A DNA stretch of 64,000 nt from Salminus brasiliensis (GCF_030463535.1 NC_132893.1:19638027-19702026), one strand, 5' to 3'. Positions 1-12,741 are shown, numbered from the stretch's first letter. Made by a program: numbers and translations. Notes: generated by a model from the letters alone, not told the origin.

Positions 1-1909
1 ATGAGAGAGTGAAGGCTTGCATGTGCCTTCTAAAAAGGCTTTCTCCACTGCCACTAAATCAACGACAGCTAAACGTTCAGGATTTCCATAATATTTAAAA
101 CAATTTCCCTGATAGCTAGAGGATAGTGGACCACTGCTGGCCCACTAACAGCAAAGTTGGTAATCCACAAAATGCCACTTTTCATCACTTGTTTTCCACC
201 AACAGTCCAGTTGACGTATTATTCTTTTATTTCTTGCTTGTGTTGTCTTTTTAATAAATGAGTTAAATAGTTAAATAATTTTCAGAAATGTTTCAGCAAC
301 ATTTTCAACTAAATCACTTTACTGCAGATCTAGTCACCTAGTTATTATTATTTGGCTCTCAGTTGTTTGTAATATGTTTGTAATACATATAAATATGTTT
401 ATTTATTTATGTTTATTTAAAATCTGTTAAAAACTAGTTAACTCACTTACCTGTAAAGATCAGCAGGGTGGCCTGAGGGTAGATCAGCAGTGGCAAACAG
501 TCAGTAGGGTGCCAACCTTATGAAGCCAGCGGACCGATACATGCTGGCTATCGGGATTAGCTATAGTAAATTGGATCGGAAGTGAATTGGAACCATACCC
601 AGACGATACCCAGTCCATTAAAAATGCCTTGATTGACCTCCAGTCCTTAGTCACTGGATCGGATCAGAACAATACAGTTTGGGCAAAATAGCACCAAAAT
701 AAATAAATAAATAAATATTGAAGATGTTTACTTCAGTAGTGAAGGTTTACTTCATTGTGTCATTTGCTTCTAGTGGGATTCGAAGATTCTGAGTAGACAG
801 TTAACACCTTTAAGGGCTGCTGATCAGTCTGTTTCTGAATGGACACTGCTCTCAATCAATATTTAGCAGCCCTCTCTAAGCATTTTTTTATTAAACAAAG
901 GCAAAAATTTGACTACACTCTCACAACAAACCTACAGCTCAGACAGACACTATCCTCATCCTCAGTAGGGTGGTGTTGGCGATGTTTTAATTCCTGAAGC
1001 GGAAGACCACAATTCAATGTCTAAACTTTAAAGCTGGACTGGGATGGGTTAGTGTATTTGCTAACAATTGTTTTAAAGTAATGCATAACTTTGCATAACA
1101 ATAGGACCAGTTAATTTGTGAACACACAAATGTGTCTGGTTTTAATGGTAATGCTAGTATGGTTTGCACAATTCATTTTGCTTGTTTGATCAGACATGTA
1201 CATTAATACTAACATTTTGGTAAATTCTGTTTGACACACCTGCTATGGATGCTACTACACTTTCGCCCACTTTGCATATTTTATCTCTGCCATGTCACGA
1301 AATACTAAACTTCATTTTGTTGTGCCTGCAGCATTTTTTAGATGTAATTTGAGAAGTAAAAATCTCTTTGGGAGCTTAAAACAAGAAAGGAAGAAAGAAA
1401 AACAAGATTGTTCCTGAATACTAAACACTACTTGCAAAGTAGTGAATTATATTTGAATTTAAAGCCTCAGAAAAATAACAAATCAATATGTAGCATTCTG
1501 AAAAATCCTGAAATGATAGAACAGAGATTAATGGATAAAAAAACAAAACAGAATGGCTTTTAAACCCAGCCATAAAAATGTGACAATACCTTTATAACCA
1601 CAAAGAGTAAAATACAGTCACAGAATTTTAGAACTTTTTTGGTGGCAAAATTGAAATTACCTCAGAGGAAATGAGTTTGGTGAAAAGAGCTTCTGACACT
1701 GCGAGCATCAAAAGATAAACTCTTCCCTTATTACTTCCAAGCCTGAAATGAGTTGTTTGATTTTCGCCCCCTTTCAAATTCCACTTTGCCCAGAGGCACA
1801 AGTAGCCTAATTACCTCAGCCCATGAGATGGAACAAATCCATCTGTTTTGTTGATTTAGCCTCTATCTTGGACTTGTCAAGAGGGACAAATCAATTGGTA
1901 CCAAGATGA
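1..1909. other. Intergenic, no gene recognised
   Basis: AT-rich unique-looking DNA without long reading frames, RNA genes or clear repeat families. I see nothing I can name. Confidence 0.6.
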
Positions 1910-1911
1910 GA

Positions 1912-2250
1912 ACCGCCTCTTGACCTCCAAGTAAAGCACAATATTTCAACCACTCTCGACAGTGGCCGAAATGTTCGGGTGTTCGGAGAAAAGGACATTT
2001 GTTGTGACCTTTTCTTGCTGTTGATAATATTCTTTATGCTGCCTTACATAATTTCTATGTTTACAATGCTTTGTTCTTCTCCAGATGCAAGTTTAGGCTT
2101 TTCAGTCTTACAAAAAGAAGTAATTTTGAGGTGTTGGGGTTCTCTCTGGAGCATTTGTATAGAATAAGCACCTTTGACACCCCAAGAACCTTTCACGAAA
2201 TAAAAAACTTTTACAGAACTGTGTAAAAGTCACAGAGCACCTTTATGTTT
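1912..2250. repeat. Dispersed repeat, copy A (about 0.3 kb)
   Basis: Shares a long colinear run with 6019-6315: GCCTCTTGACCTCCA, ATTTCAACCACTCTC, GAGAAAAG.ACATTTGTT, TTTGGAGCATTTGT-type text and ACTGTGTAAAAGTCA.AGAG. The two copies are diverged and in the same orientation. Family not identified. Confidence 0.65.
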
Positions 2251-2385
2251 ATATATATGCACATAAACCTGGACAAAATATCAGTCACCTTGCGTGTTTA
2301 AGGTGGAAGAAACTTGGTGGTAGGCTCCTGCAGATGGCGTTGCACGAGGATGAACAAGCTATAACTACCTGTGGGGTATGTGACA

Positions 2386-2600
2386 GGATTTATTGGTTGA
2401 GAAGAGGTGGTACAGTGCAGTGAATGTCTCGTTTGATGTGTGAAAAATGGGTCACAAAGCAGATGTTAATGATTGGCAAAAATGAGTGATTGCATTTGGG
2501 CGGGCCAGAGGCATAGTGTGAAGGAAGTACCTGTATGGAAGCTTACGGTCATGCGGGTCTACGAGCAGTGGCAGGAAATTCTCATCATTCTTGAGTCCAA
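2386..2600 (+). mobile_element. Tc1/mariner-like transposase fragment (left half of inverted pair)
   Basis: On the + strand VKEV...TVMRVYEQWQ resembles the second half of the Tc1-type DNA-binding helix-turn-helix region. The same text recurs inverted at 2800-2955. It carries an insertion of about 55 bases (about 2456-2511) that the other arm lacks. Degenerate and without an open frame of useful length. Confidence 0.6.
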
Positions 2601-2955
2601 GTGAGCATCGACCTTTTGCATCCCACACTGTTCCATATTTGCATGGTACGGAATTCTTTGTGGAGTGATCTTTTAAAAGTTGGTTGTGAAGGACCTACGT
2701 TGGCTTCTAGAAGCCGTCCTTGTCTCGAAGCGAAGGATTTTTAAAGAACAAGCTGTGAAGCTGTCTGTCAGCTTTATCTTCCAGCCATAATTCTAACGAG
2801 AATTTCCTGTACACTGGGATTTTTGCCACTGCTGGTAGACCCGTATGACCAAACACTTTAGTACACCTGCAAATTCAGCTACTTCCTTCACACTATGACC
2901 CATTTTTCACACATCGAACAAGACATTTACTGCACTGCCAGTCTCTTCTCAATCT
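2600..2955 (-). mobile_element. Tc1/mariner-like transposase fragment (right half of inverted pair)
   Basis: On the - strand the reading VKEVAEFAGV...VIRVYQQWQ, then KIKLTD and later FETRTAS, matches the order of the N-terminal part of Tc1-type transposases. Stops and frame changes show it is a relic. It points towards the + strand fragment to its left. Confidence 0.62.
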
Positions 2956-3960
2956 ATGAATGTTGCTCACCCTGCAGGTATTTATAGTCTGATCTTCAGG
3001 CTTAAATTGGGATACATGAAGTACTGTACACTGTAAGTATAATGATGATGATAAAGGTACCTAACTTGATCATCTTCACATCCTTTCAGACCTATAGCAT
3101 TGAATCACTTTCTCACAGTGAAAGGATGGATGGAAACACCTGTGAATGCTTCAGAACTGAAGTAGAAGTGCTGCTTATCTAATGGAGGCAGTTGTATTGG
3201 TCTAACAGGACATAATTCTTAGAAGTCTTGTTTTTCTTTTTCCTCATGAAAGTGGATTTTTGGATATCTACTCTTCTCATATCCTCTTATATCCTCTAAA
3301 TAAATAACTTGAAGTTAATGACCTTTTTAACTGGAAACACAATAACTGAATGGTGGTTCCTGCCTTCTACACTAGTGCTGTATGTGTGAAAAACTAGGCC
3401 AAGAACCATTTAGGAGGCTTTATTTTGTTTTATTTTGCTTTAAAAGTGTAGGATGAAGACAATTAAAGATGCATAGATACAGAGTGTAATTGTAGAGCTG
3501 CACAAATCTCTGTGTTTCTATGGTGAGTATGCCCATAGCAACACAATCCCCAGCAATATAAAGGTGCAGAATGCTGGGTTTAATATTGTTTCTTTGCTCT
3601 CCCTAGGAGGTGCTTCAAGTGGATTTTATTTGCTGCTTTCTGGGGTCTCTTATATCACACACCAGACCATAGAAAATATGCTGGTAGCTGCTGTTCTCCA
3701 CCCACTCAGTCTATGTGGATTAAAGGAGTGGAAATAGACCCAACACCAGGATTGCTCAAACACCTCAAACGCACACCACCTGTCTGTGACCGAGGGACTC
3801 CCTCGCAGCACTACTTTTCTACTACACAGTCTATTCCATCACAGCTCCTTTGGCTCCTATTGTTCCTTTGTTTGCTGTTAATTTTATCATGAGGTGCGTC
3901 TTCAGAAAGATCGTGAAATGATCTCTTCATTCTTCATTGATGAGATGATCAAGACTCTCG

Positions 3961-4215
3961 TAAAAATAGAAGTGCCGCAAGGCTCCTTTGGAGCAACTCC
4001 ACTGAGGAGCTACTTCTGCAGTGAAAGGCTTTTAGAAGACTTTTCTTTAACTCCTTAACACTACAAGGCTTCTTACACACTAAGGTGTATTACTCAGTAA
4101 CTACAGGGACTTCTGTACAAACTATTGAGGCTATTCTCTGGTAATAGATGTTTGTAATAACACTTTCGGCTCGCCAGTGGACCTTCAGCTTTTTAAGGGG
4201 TTAAGGAACCAATTA
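3961..4215. repeat. Dispersed repeat fragment
   Basis: TATTACTCAGTAACTACAGG and GTTTGTAATAACACTTTCGG recur at about 54,370 and 45,175, followed by TTTAAGGGGTTA. A diverged multi-copy family with no coding capacity. Confidence 0.45.
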
Positions 4216-5854
4216 AAGGTTTCTCTTCAACTGTAGCACATTTAAATAAAACACATTTGGGAAGCTTTCATTTTGAAAATGCATTTGTGATTTAGAAATG
4301 CTTGAAAAATGCTAACTGTCTGTACATGTTTAAACTGAACGAGCATGCCTCCTGGATAAGGATATATCCAGCTAACAGAAGAGCAGAGATCAGTGCAGTG
4401 TAGCTCTCTTTATATTCTGCCATGCTTGGCAGAGCCTTGCTGCAAACCGGGTCTTCATAATGTAAACTGCCAAATGATTCACAACACCAAAGAGTCTGTT
4501 CTGACAAGCTACTGAATCATTATCTCAAGAACTGCTGGGTAGAGTGTATGAAGGCACTGAAATACTGTCTAGATGATTCATTTCTTTGCTAAGTTGCTTG
4601 GCTGGACACTAGATCATTATAAGGCCATTCACTTTTAATGGAATTGAAATTCATTGATTTTTGTGATGGGAGTTCTTTGTTTACATATATGAAGAGTTTT
4701 ATTCCAGAACCCATTTGGTTATCCACTCTCGCACATAAATTAAAAAATAATAAAAAAGAGAGAATCATTTCTTTATCTAGCATTAAAAATCCACTATCGA
4801 TTCTAGGGCTCTATAAATGGACACTGGGTGCTCTGAGCAATGTTAAGGGTGAAAAGTATGTAAAGTAGGCTTGAGCGGTATAACGATAATACTGTATATT
4901 GTAGTATTTATAAAATATTATAAATGTTGATCTCAAAGTGAGAACGGTATTTCAAAATCATGACATGAAATGGCTTTAAAAACAAGCAGGGAAAAAACAA
5001 GGTAATCTTAGTTAAAAGTTTAGCGACATGCTTAGTCCAAGTGAAAGTCAGAACAAGGAAACCTGGATGAACCAGGCTACCAAATGTGCTTGAAAGCAGC
5101 TGGAAACACTTCTAAGACCATTCTCTTGACTCTGTGCTCTCAGAGTCTTTTAGGCTTTATCCTATTTGAGCCTCAGTTAGCTGGAACACAACCTGTGTTT
5201 AGCCTGCTTATAGTCCAAACATGGCAAATCCAGTTCACTTTTCTGTTAATCCCAACGCTAGTTGCTTGACTTTGATCTCTCATATGTGAGTTTTTATGTC
5301 AACACTTTGGTGTCGGTAGCTCAGCAGTTAGTTAACAGTGGCAGCACTGGGCTGTCTGATATGCAGTGGAACTAGTAAAGCAAAGGCTAGCTGAGCGAGT
5401 GGGCTTCAGCTTTCTAGCTTTCCAGCTGCAGTCGCTCGTTAATTGGTCACCAGTCGCTCGAGTCATCTGCGTCTAATCTACTGCTTACCAGTGTTTCTCT
5501 TGTGATTTACTGCAGTTTAACATTTGTAATTGTCAGATTGATGGTGTAAGCCAACAGCCCCCCATTCCCACTTACTGCAGTATTATTTTGCGATTGTATA
5601 ATGGCATGGAAAAGTGGAAACTGCCCAACTCTACCGTCAACCCAAAAGATCACCTTCATTCCTTTCCTTTTTATGTGAACAAAAAGATAATATTCATTTA
5701 TTCACTGACACCAGATAATGAAAAGACTGGAAAAAACGGAACCTGAAATCCGTTAACGCATCATTAATGCCCATCCTTCCCTATAAAGTGCACACACAGC
5801 ACGGCCTAATAAGGCTGAAATCGACTTCTCATTCACTGGCTTTTGAGCAATTTC

Positions 5855-5948
5855 CATTCTACCTTAAATGGTGCAGAAGTTACATTTTGGCAGCTGTCCA
5901 GGAAGAATAACAAGAATCAGTTGAACTCCTGCACCATTTAAGGTGGAA
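5855..5948. repeat. Short inverted repeat (MITE-like)
   Basis: ACCTTAAATGGTGCAGAAGTT at 5861-5881 is matched in inverted orientation by AACTCCTGCACCATTTAAGG at 5923-5942, separated by about 40 bases. A related end occurs at about 6940. This looks like the terminal repeats of a small non-autonomous element. Confidence 0.5.
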
Positions 5949-6018
5949 CAGGTGAACGATCTGTTCATCAAATCCTCACCCACGTTATGAGTTGTCCAGG
6001 TCTTTCACATCGGTATAG

Positions 6019-6315
6019 GCCTCTTGACCTCCATGTACAGCGGTATATTTCAACCACTCTCAGCAGTGTTCAGAGAAAAGCACATTTGTTCTGAACTTTT
6101 CTTGCTTTTGATAAGCGACTTTTAAGTTTACAGTCCGAGTGTTTCTTTTTTGGATGCGGGTTTAGGCCATACACTCTTACAAAAGTGTGCTAAAGACTGT
6201 CTTTGGAGCATTTGTGAAGAAGCACTATTGGTTATTGATTATATATAATTATTATTAATACTTAAGAACCGATACTGTGTAACTGTGTAAAAGTCAGAGA
6301 GAACCTATAAGTTCA
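6019..6315. repeat. Dispersed repeat, copy B
   Basis: Same-orientation, diverged copy of 1912-2250. See that entry for the shared landmarks. Confidence 0.65.
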
Positions 6316-6867
6316 TTAATTTCCAGTATCTTAAAATATGTGTGTACATTTCTACCAGAAGAATTCTTGTGAATTAAATTTTAATACATAATGAGATGGG
6401 AACAATGTTAGCAGGTTAAACTGTTGATTGTCTTGGCCCCGTCGTCAGCCCAGGTCTTGCACCATCAGGACTCTCACAGATCCTGCTGAACTTAGAGGCA
6501 GGGGACGGGGCCTTTCCCTGGGCAACCATCGGCACCAAACTGGTGGTGGTGAGGGGGGAAGATGGAGAGGTGTGACACCACTTCTGAAAGCATCAAAAAA
6601 GTGTATAATTAGAGGTGGAGGCTGGTGATTGGCTGAAGAAAGGTGACGCTGCATTAGAGTCTCACATTAGAACTTTCACTAGAGCTTTCGTAATTTAATA
6701 GAACATTTTAAAAGAAATCTTCACTTGTGTTTACTTGTGTAGTGCCAAACACATTTGGTCTGGACTCTGGTGTGACCAGTTTATTGTTCTGAGAACATCA
6801 GAAGCTTCAGCAGACTGATCTGAACAAACATTATTTTTCATCGTTTTCCTTTTCTCAGTAAGGGCTA

Positions 6868-6945
6868 CTTGGGGCAGTGGTGTCTCAGTGGTTAGCGCTT
6901 TAGTGGGTTGTGAGTTCGGTACCTACAGAATTGTCTGTTCCACGT
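6868..6945 (+). repeat. tRNA-derived SINE head fragment
   Basis: GGGCAGTGGTGTCTCAGTGG TTAGCGC followed by GGTTGTGAGTTCGGTACC resembles a tRNA-like A box/B box pair. A reverse-oriented relative is at about 44,300-44,375 (on the minus strand GTGGTGGCTCAGTGGTTAG). Not a functional tRNA. Confidence 0.55.
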
Positions 6946-7684
6946 TAAATGGTATACAAGTTACATTACTTCTTATTTAAAGCAAAATGTCTGACAAATC
7001 TCTTTCAAGGCTACTGACTAGGCTTAACTGGCCAGAAGTGACCTAGCTAGGCTCAGATTTATCAAGTTTTTTTTTATTAAAAAGTTAAAATCAAGACATT
7101 GTGGTAGATGGTGTGCTTTATCTGCCGATACAGGGAGGACCTGGAGAAACTTTGAAACCAAGCTGCAGTTTTGCGAAACCTTTGCTTGGCTCTGCTGGTG
7201 CCTAACTGCTCATTACATTGTGCTGAAGTACTTTCTGCCAGATGGCGGTGAAAGCTTATTCTAGCTTAAAGTGGCTCCCAGGGTGAATGTTCAGATTTCA
7301 GGCGTAGCCAGCGCCACCCTTGCCACCTCTCTGATTATGCCATGGAAAATACCTTGCGTGTGTATCTTTTACTCCCATCACCTTATAAACACTGATGAAA
7401 GTGCAACAATTTCATGCATTTTGCAACCAAACCCTTATATGAACTATTATTATGAAATAATATTATAACTCTAAAATGATTTTTACAATAAAAAAGTTTA
7501 ATCTCACATTTGTCTCTAATAACTGTGTAAATACACATTAGCAATCCTTGTACTAACAGTGGTGATGTGTTACATCTCCAATGAGCTGTAGGCTGAGACT
7601 AAATTCTAAATGTCACCTATTTCAAATTCCTGCTCTAACATTTGTTGCTCTAATTGCAGGAGAAGACTCTGCCTGTTGTTCAAA

Positions 7685-7920
7685 GGTACATTTACATTTA
7701 CATTTATGGCATTAAGCTGACGCTCTTATTCAGAGTGACTTACAAGATTACTCGTATTACAAAGTAGGGACAACCTAGTGTTAGGAGTCTTGCCCAATGA
7801 CTCTTATTGGTGTAGCACAGCACAGTCACCCAGAGCAGGAATCGAACCCCAGTCTCCCATGTGGTGTGATAGCTCACTGGCAGGTAGTGATGTTATCTGT
7901 TGCACCACACCAGTTGTTTA
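7685..7920 (-). repeat. SINE-like repeat with L2-type 3' tail
   Basis: ACATTTACATTTATGGCATT, then GACGCTCTTATTCAGAGTGA CTTACAAG, is the reverse complement of the tail shared by L2-type LINEs and several fish SINEs. Inside is GAATCGAACCCC, the complement of a tRNA-like B box, so this is probably a minus-strand SINE. Confidence 0.6.
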
Positions 7921-8284
7921 TCTGCAGAACTTTAGCCAATTTTAAAACAACCATTAGCCTCTAACAAACAATCTTTACACTGTAAAAAGTGGTTTGATTG
8001 TGCATGTTTTAAAAAATGACATTGAGCTGGGATTATTTAACTCAAATAAATACAGTACTTTGAATCAAAGGTTCATCCAAAGTATTGATTCAAAGTTGAA
8101 CAAACCCAATTCAATGGTTTGTTCCCACATTAAGTAATTTTTTAGGTTGAATGCATTACAGAAATACAACATCTGTAAATTGTCCCTGTCACACAAAAAC
8201 CTTATTGACTTATTGACATACTGTAAATTTGCCATTTGTTTTTTATATTGTGTCAAATTGATAAATGGACCAATAAAAATGCTT

Positions 8285-8625
8285 CAAATTGGGCATTTCT
8301 GCCACTGCCACTAGGACACTATGGCCCAAGGATTGCAAGGTTGAATCAGCAGCCAAAGCCTGAGAGAGCACAATTAGCCATGCTCTTTCTGTGTGGGTAA
8401 ATGAGTGGTGGGCGCTCTCTCCCCTAATTACTCTCATTGTGATGCTGGAATGCATCAGCAGGAGTCTGTTGACTGGTGTATCAGAGCTGTTGGCTATGTA
8501 GTGATGCAGCATTGGCGGTAGTTCTTAAGGAGGTGGTGGCTGACTTTAAATGAATCGGAGGAAGCATGTGCTTGTTCTCACCTTTTCAGTGTTGAGAGCA
8601 TTGCAAGTGATGGGGGTAAAAAATG
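8285..8625 (+). repeat. tRNA-derived SINE, about 340 bp
   Basis: Colinear with 46430-46750: GAGAGAGCACAATTAGCCAT GCTCT, CTCTCCCCTAATTACTC, GTGATGCTGG, GCATTGGCGG and AGCATTGCAAGTGATGGGG. The open frame on the opposite strand is not a gene. Confidence 0.68.
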
Positions 8626-10035
8626 TCCTGTAAAACTGACATTTTTGAGATTCAAGGTTTTTTTGTGACAGCAACATTTAATTACAGTCTCATATTAGAA
8701 CAAGTATATCTGCCTATATCTATAACAATTGCTGCCTTGCCTATAACATTTATTGAGATACACTTGTGTAATTACTGAAGTTGATTCATATGTGTATTAA
8801 CATAAGCTAGTACCCAAGTTCTTCTGTAATCCATCTGTAGCCGCGAGCACAATACCAGTAGTTATATTGTTATTGCATGGGTTGTTAAGATGTGACTAGA
8901 CACGTAATATGACGTGGGACCAGTTTAATACAGGATCAAATAACATCAAATAAAACAATTATCTATTTGCTGTATTTTCTCTGGAAAAGAATTAAATGAC
9001 CTCTTGAGTTCCGAATGCCCCTTCACCAGCAACCTTCCTCAGAAGCCGTCACTCAGAAGTGCAACCGATGAATGCCATTGCTTATAATTTCAGGAAATTG
9101 AACAGTGAGAAGTCACTGAGGATGAACAGATAGCATCAGTAGCATGTCAGAATTCTAATTTCGTAAAGCTTTTTCCAGGAACAAATTAACGTTAAGCCAT
9201 CTTCAAATAATCTAAGACTTACTGGTGGCCACAGCTGGCTGGATTTGATGTGAATATTGATTCTGTCCCACTCTGTGTGTGTGTGTGTGTATGTGTGCTA
9301 TACTGACATAGCTGGTATGTTCCAGTGAGGCTATATGTTGTTCATTAGCATTGCACCATCCACCTTCCCTTGTTACTCCTTTGATGGATCAATCCTTAAT
9401 TAAGTTAAATCACCTTGGGAGGACTGTGTGTGGGTCAGATGGACAGCGCTAAGGTGAATGACTGACAGAAATAGCAATCGCCTTTATTTTATCCGTCAGG
9501 GTCTGGCAAACCGAACCTCTAATTAAGGACCACTTCAGCTGGGTGCCAGTGACTGTGCATGAGTCAGACACTCTAAAATCACCTTCTAATATAAAGGAAT
9601 GTTGTTCTCAAAAAAATGTCAGTATTTCCTCGATGAGCCACAAATGAGGGACTTCACATAAAGCTTCTATGTCTTAACCCTTTTGTAACAACAGAAGCAT
9701 GGCTTGATGTATCTTCATTAAAAGAGCAGTGAGTGTGAGAAGTGAGTAGTCTAGCTAAAATGCCTAAATCCTATAAATCAAACAGCACTTATAGTCATGT
9801 CGGGAGATATTTTAATAATACATAGGGACACACAGAGGCACATGTGGCACAGAGGCATACATTTAGGTCAATTGTTGCAGACCAAAAATGCAACCTATGT
9901 GTTAGATTTTTTCACCCGTTCACTAGTGGTGCTGTTGGGTAAAATACACACAAACACTGAACTGAAAAAGCAGCGCTGGGAAACTGGGAAATTTTGCTGT
10001 TTAATAGAGAAACAGTAAAGATTCCTCATTTTACT

Positions 10036-10140
10036 GTGGTTGAGGTTGGGTTTAGAGTAAGGGTTCAAGTTACCTTTAGGTGTAGATTGAGGTGTTGGCT
10101 AAGTTTAGGTTAAGATAAGGTTTAGGTGCAGATTAAGTTT
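10036..10140. repeat. Degenerate GGTTTAGG-type simple repeat (left block)
   Basis: Repeats of GGTTAAG/GGTTTAGGTGTAGATTAAG resemble a decayed interstitial telomere-like sequence. The same motif returns at 11155-11390, on the far side of the nested elements. Confidence 0.6.
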
Positions 10141-10335
10141 TATTTATATAGGATTTTTACAACAAATGTTGTCACAAAGCAGCTTTACAGAGATCCAGGT
10201 CTGAGCCTCTTTTGAGCAAGCTAGTGGCAACAGTGGCAAGTAAAAACACCCTTGGGTAGAGAGGAAGAAATCTTGAGAGGAACCAAGACTCAAAAGGGGA
10301 ACCTATCCTTCTTAGGTCGACACCAGATAATAACA
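10135..10335. repeat. Dispersed teleost repeat
   Basis: TTGTCACAAAGCAGCTTTAC AGAGATCCAGG, TTTTGAGCAAGC and AGTGGCAA form a recognisable multi-copy fish repeat. A shorter relative is at about 37,995 (GTTGTCACAAAGCAGCTTCA). Confidence 0.6.
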
Positions 10336-10451
10336 AAAATCAAAACAGGAATAAAGACAATAATACAACAAAACTGAATTAAGAAGAAAAATGGTAAATG
10401 TGGCATCAAGCCATTCAAGAAAATGTGAGTGAGAATGATGTCATGCAGGTA

Positions 10452-11150
10452 AACATTTACATTTACATTTAAGGCATTTAGTAGACTCTCTTATCCAGAG
10501 CGACTTACAAAAGTGCTTTGCTATTTACCTAAGAAAAACCTCAGTTAGTTTAAATAGACTAATAATTTAAAGATACCTCTAAGTTTAGACTCTACTAAAC
10601 ACAAGTCAGTACGGTGTCCACTCTGCTATTTGCCCAAGTATTTCTCGAAAGAGGAGTGTCTTCAGTCTGCGTTTGAAGACAGTGAGCAACTCTGCCGTTC
10701 GGATGCCCAGGGAAAGCTCGTTCCACCACTTTGGTGCAGGACAGAAAAAAGCCTGGACGCTTGTCTTCCGTGGATTTTGTGGGATGGCGGGTTGAGCCGA
10801 GCCGTACTTGAAGCTCGAAGGGCTCTTGGTGCAGATCGGCTTTTGATCATTGCCATCAGGTATGGATGGGCTGGTCCGTTCTTAGCTTTGTAGGCCAGCG
10901 TCAGGGTTTTGATTCTGATGCAGACAGCAGCTACAGGAAGCCAGTGAAGAGAACGCAGCAGTGGAGTGACATGGCTGAATTTAGGGACATCGAAGATGAC
11001 CCGTGCTGCTGCATTCTGGATAAGTTGCAGGGCCTGATGGTGCGCAGAGGGAGATGTTGTACAGGAGAAATCTGCAGAACTGAGTTATGTTTGCAACATG
11101 ACTTGAGAACGATAACTGATCATCCATGACTACACTAAGGCGAAGGAGTG
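10452..11150 (-). mobile_element. 5'-truncated L2-type LINE, 3' end of ORF2
   Basis: On the - strand, split over frames, the region reads pieces of the LINE ORF2 C-terminus: the NAAARV-type segment, RSLHWLPVAA, SRSAPRALRASSTARLNPP, HGRQASRLFSV. It ends in the tail complementary to AAGGCATTTAGTAGACTCTC. A second copy is at 48316-49180. Several frameshifts and the 5' truncation make it inactive. Confidence 0.75.
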
Positions 11151-11154
11151 AACT

Positions 11155-11390
11155 GTTAAAGTTAGGGTAATGGGTAACAGTAATGGGTTAAAGATTAAGG
11201 TGTAGATTAAGGTGTAGGGTAAGGTTAGGTTTAGGTGTGGATTAAGATGTTGGTTAAGGTTATTTTACACCTTAATCTACATCAACACACAAATCTCCTC
11301 TTAACCTGCACCTTAATCTACACTTAAGCCTATTTTTTTTTACCTAACCTTAACCTACACCCTAATCTACACCTCTAAGGGGAGTTGCCT
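11155..11390. repeat. Degenerate GGTTAGG-type simple repeat (right block, with inversion)
   Basis: GATTAAGGTGTAGATTAAGG runs on the + strand to about 11,265. After that the complement appears (ACACCTTAATCTACA, ACCTAACCTTAACC), so the block contains its own inverted copy. Confidence 0.6.
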
Positions 11391-11689
11391 GAGTTGCATC
11401 TTTCTGGCATGTCGTCTAAATGTACAGATGGGTCATTTTATGGGAAAAAAACCCTCAATGGGGACGTTTTCACTAGGAGATCAGGCTGATAACACTAAAT
11501 AACATGAGCAAGGTCTGAGTTATTTGAATGGCTTATGCCAATACTTACAAAATGGTGTAACATAAATTAATTGTATTGGCATTAAACGAACTGCATTTAT
11601 GCAGGCTGCCTCCAGCATGAGCTGCAATTAGCCAAATAGTTTATTATGATTTATATTTGATTAAAATATATATTTATATATATATATTT

Positions 11690-11850
11690 ATATTCGTCTG
11701 ATACTTTTATCCAGGGCAACACACATTTGAATGAAGTTACACATGTAAGTCTTACTCAAAGAGTAATCAAGCATACCACACTACACTATTAGTGTAGTGT
11801 GGTATGCTTGATTGGCCAGGCATTTGAACCCCATTCTGCCAACTCTAAAA
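11690..11850. repeat. SINE/L2-tail-like repeat containing a perfect palindrome
   Basis: TATTCGTCTGATACTTTTAT CCAGGGCAAC resembles the tail of the 7685 repeat, and CATTTGAACCCC its B box. Between them, 24-base arms at 11765-11788 and 11790-11813 are exact reverse complements around one T. Confidence 0.6.
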
Positions 11851-12741
11851 GTTATTGAATAGTTATTGCTGTGGGAACACTTTTGTAAATTATGTGTTGT
11901 TACAAAATACTACTAATAAATGTAGACCTAACAGTTCAAGACTGCATATTGATAATTAAAAGGGCTACTAAAAAGTACAAGGCAATTGTCAAAACTGTCC
12001 TCCATCATTTCCCCAAGTTTGCAAACCCTTTTAAACATGGCAGTTATCTCTGACGCTAAAGTGGGAACACATCAGGACAGGCTCTTTTAGCTGCAATGGG
12101 TGCCAAAGCACTGATGCCTCATTCTGTCGGCCTTGTCCACAGCTTATGTCCTGGAGCCCTTGGCTAACATGCTTCACAGTGCTAATCCTTAAAACCATCA
12201 AAGAATAACTGGCAGCGGCGAAGGAGCTTCCGCTTCATCCTTGTCCAGAAAACGATAATCTCGCTGACCTCACACGAAATCATCCCTGTAGGGGTGACCA
12301 GCCTCAGGCAGTCTGCGTATGTCTCTCACATATCACAGCTTGCTCTCAATTACCCTCTTAAACTCGCTCATTAATTAAAGGCACTCATTTTTCGCTCTGT
12401 CACATCCGGTCCGCCTCGGTCGATCTGGAGCTCAGAGCAGCTGTGGAGCAATAAGACATCAGGATGTTTCTTGGAGCTGTGATGCCTCAGCTTGCTTCCT
12501 GTGACAGTGGGGTCAATTGCAGGTGACACGTCACATGAAAACCTAAGTGGTGTTAGAAGATGTTACCTCTAGATACTAATGTTTCCTACAACTGGTCTTG
12601 CGTTTAGATAATTTGCTCACAGGAACAGGAACTATTTATATGGGTACCAGTATTTGTTGGACTCAAGATTTCATAACCTAACAAATGAGATGTCATTGGG
12701 ACAAAATGCAGTCTGAGGTTCAGAATAACTGAGGAATTAAT

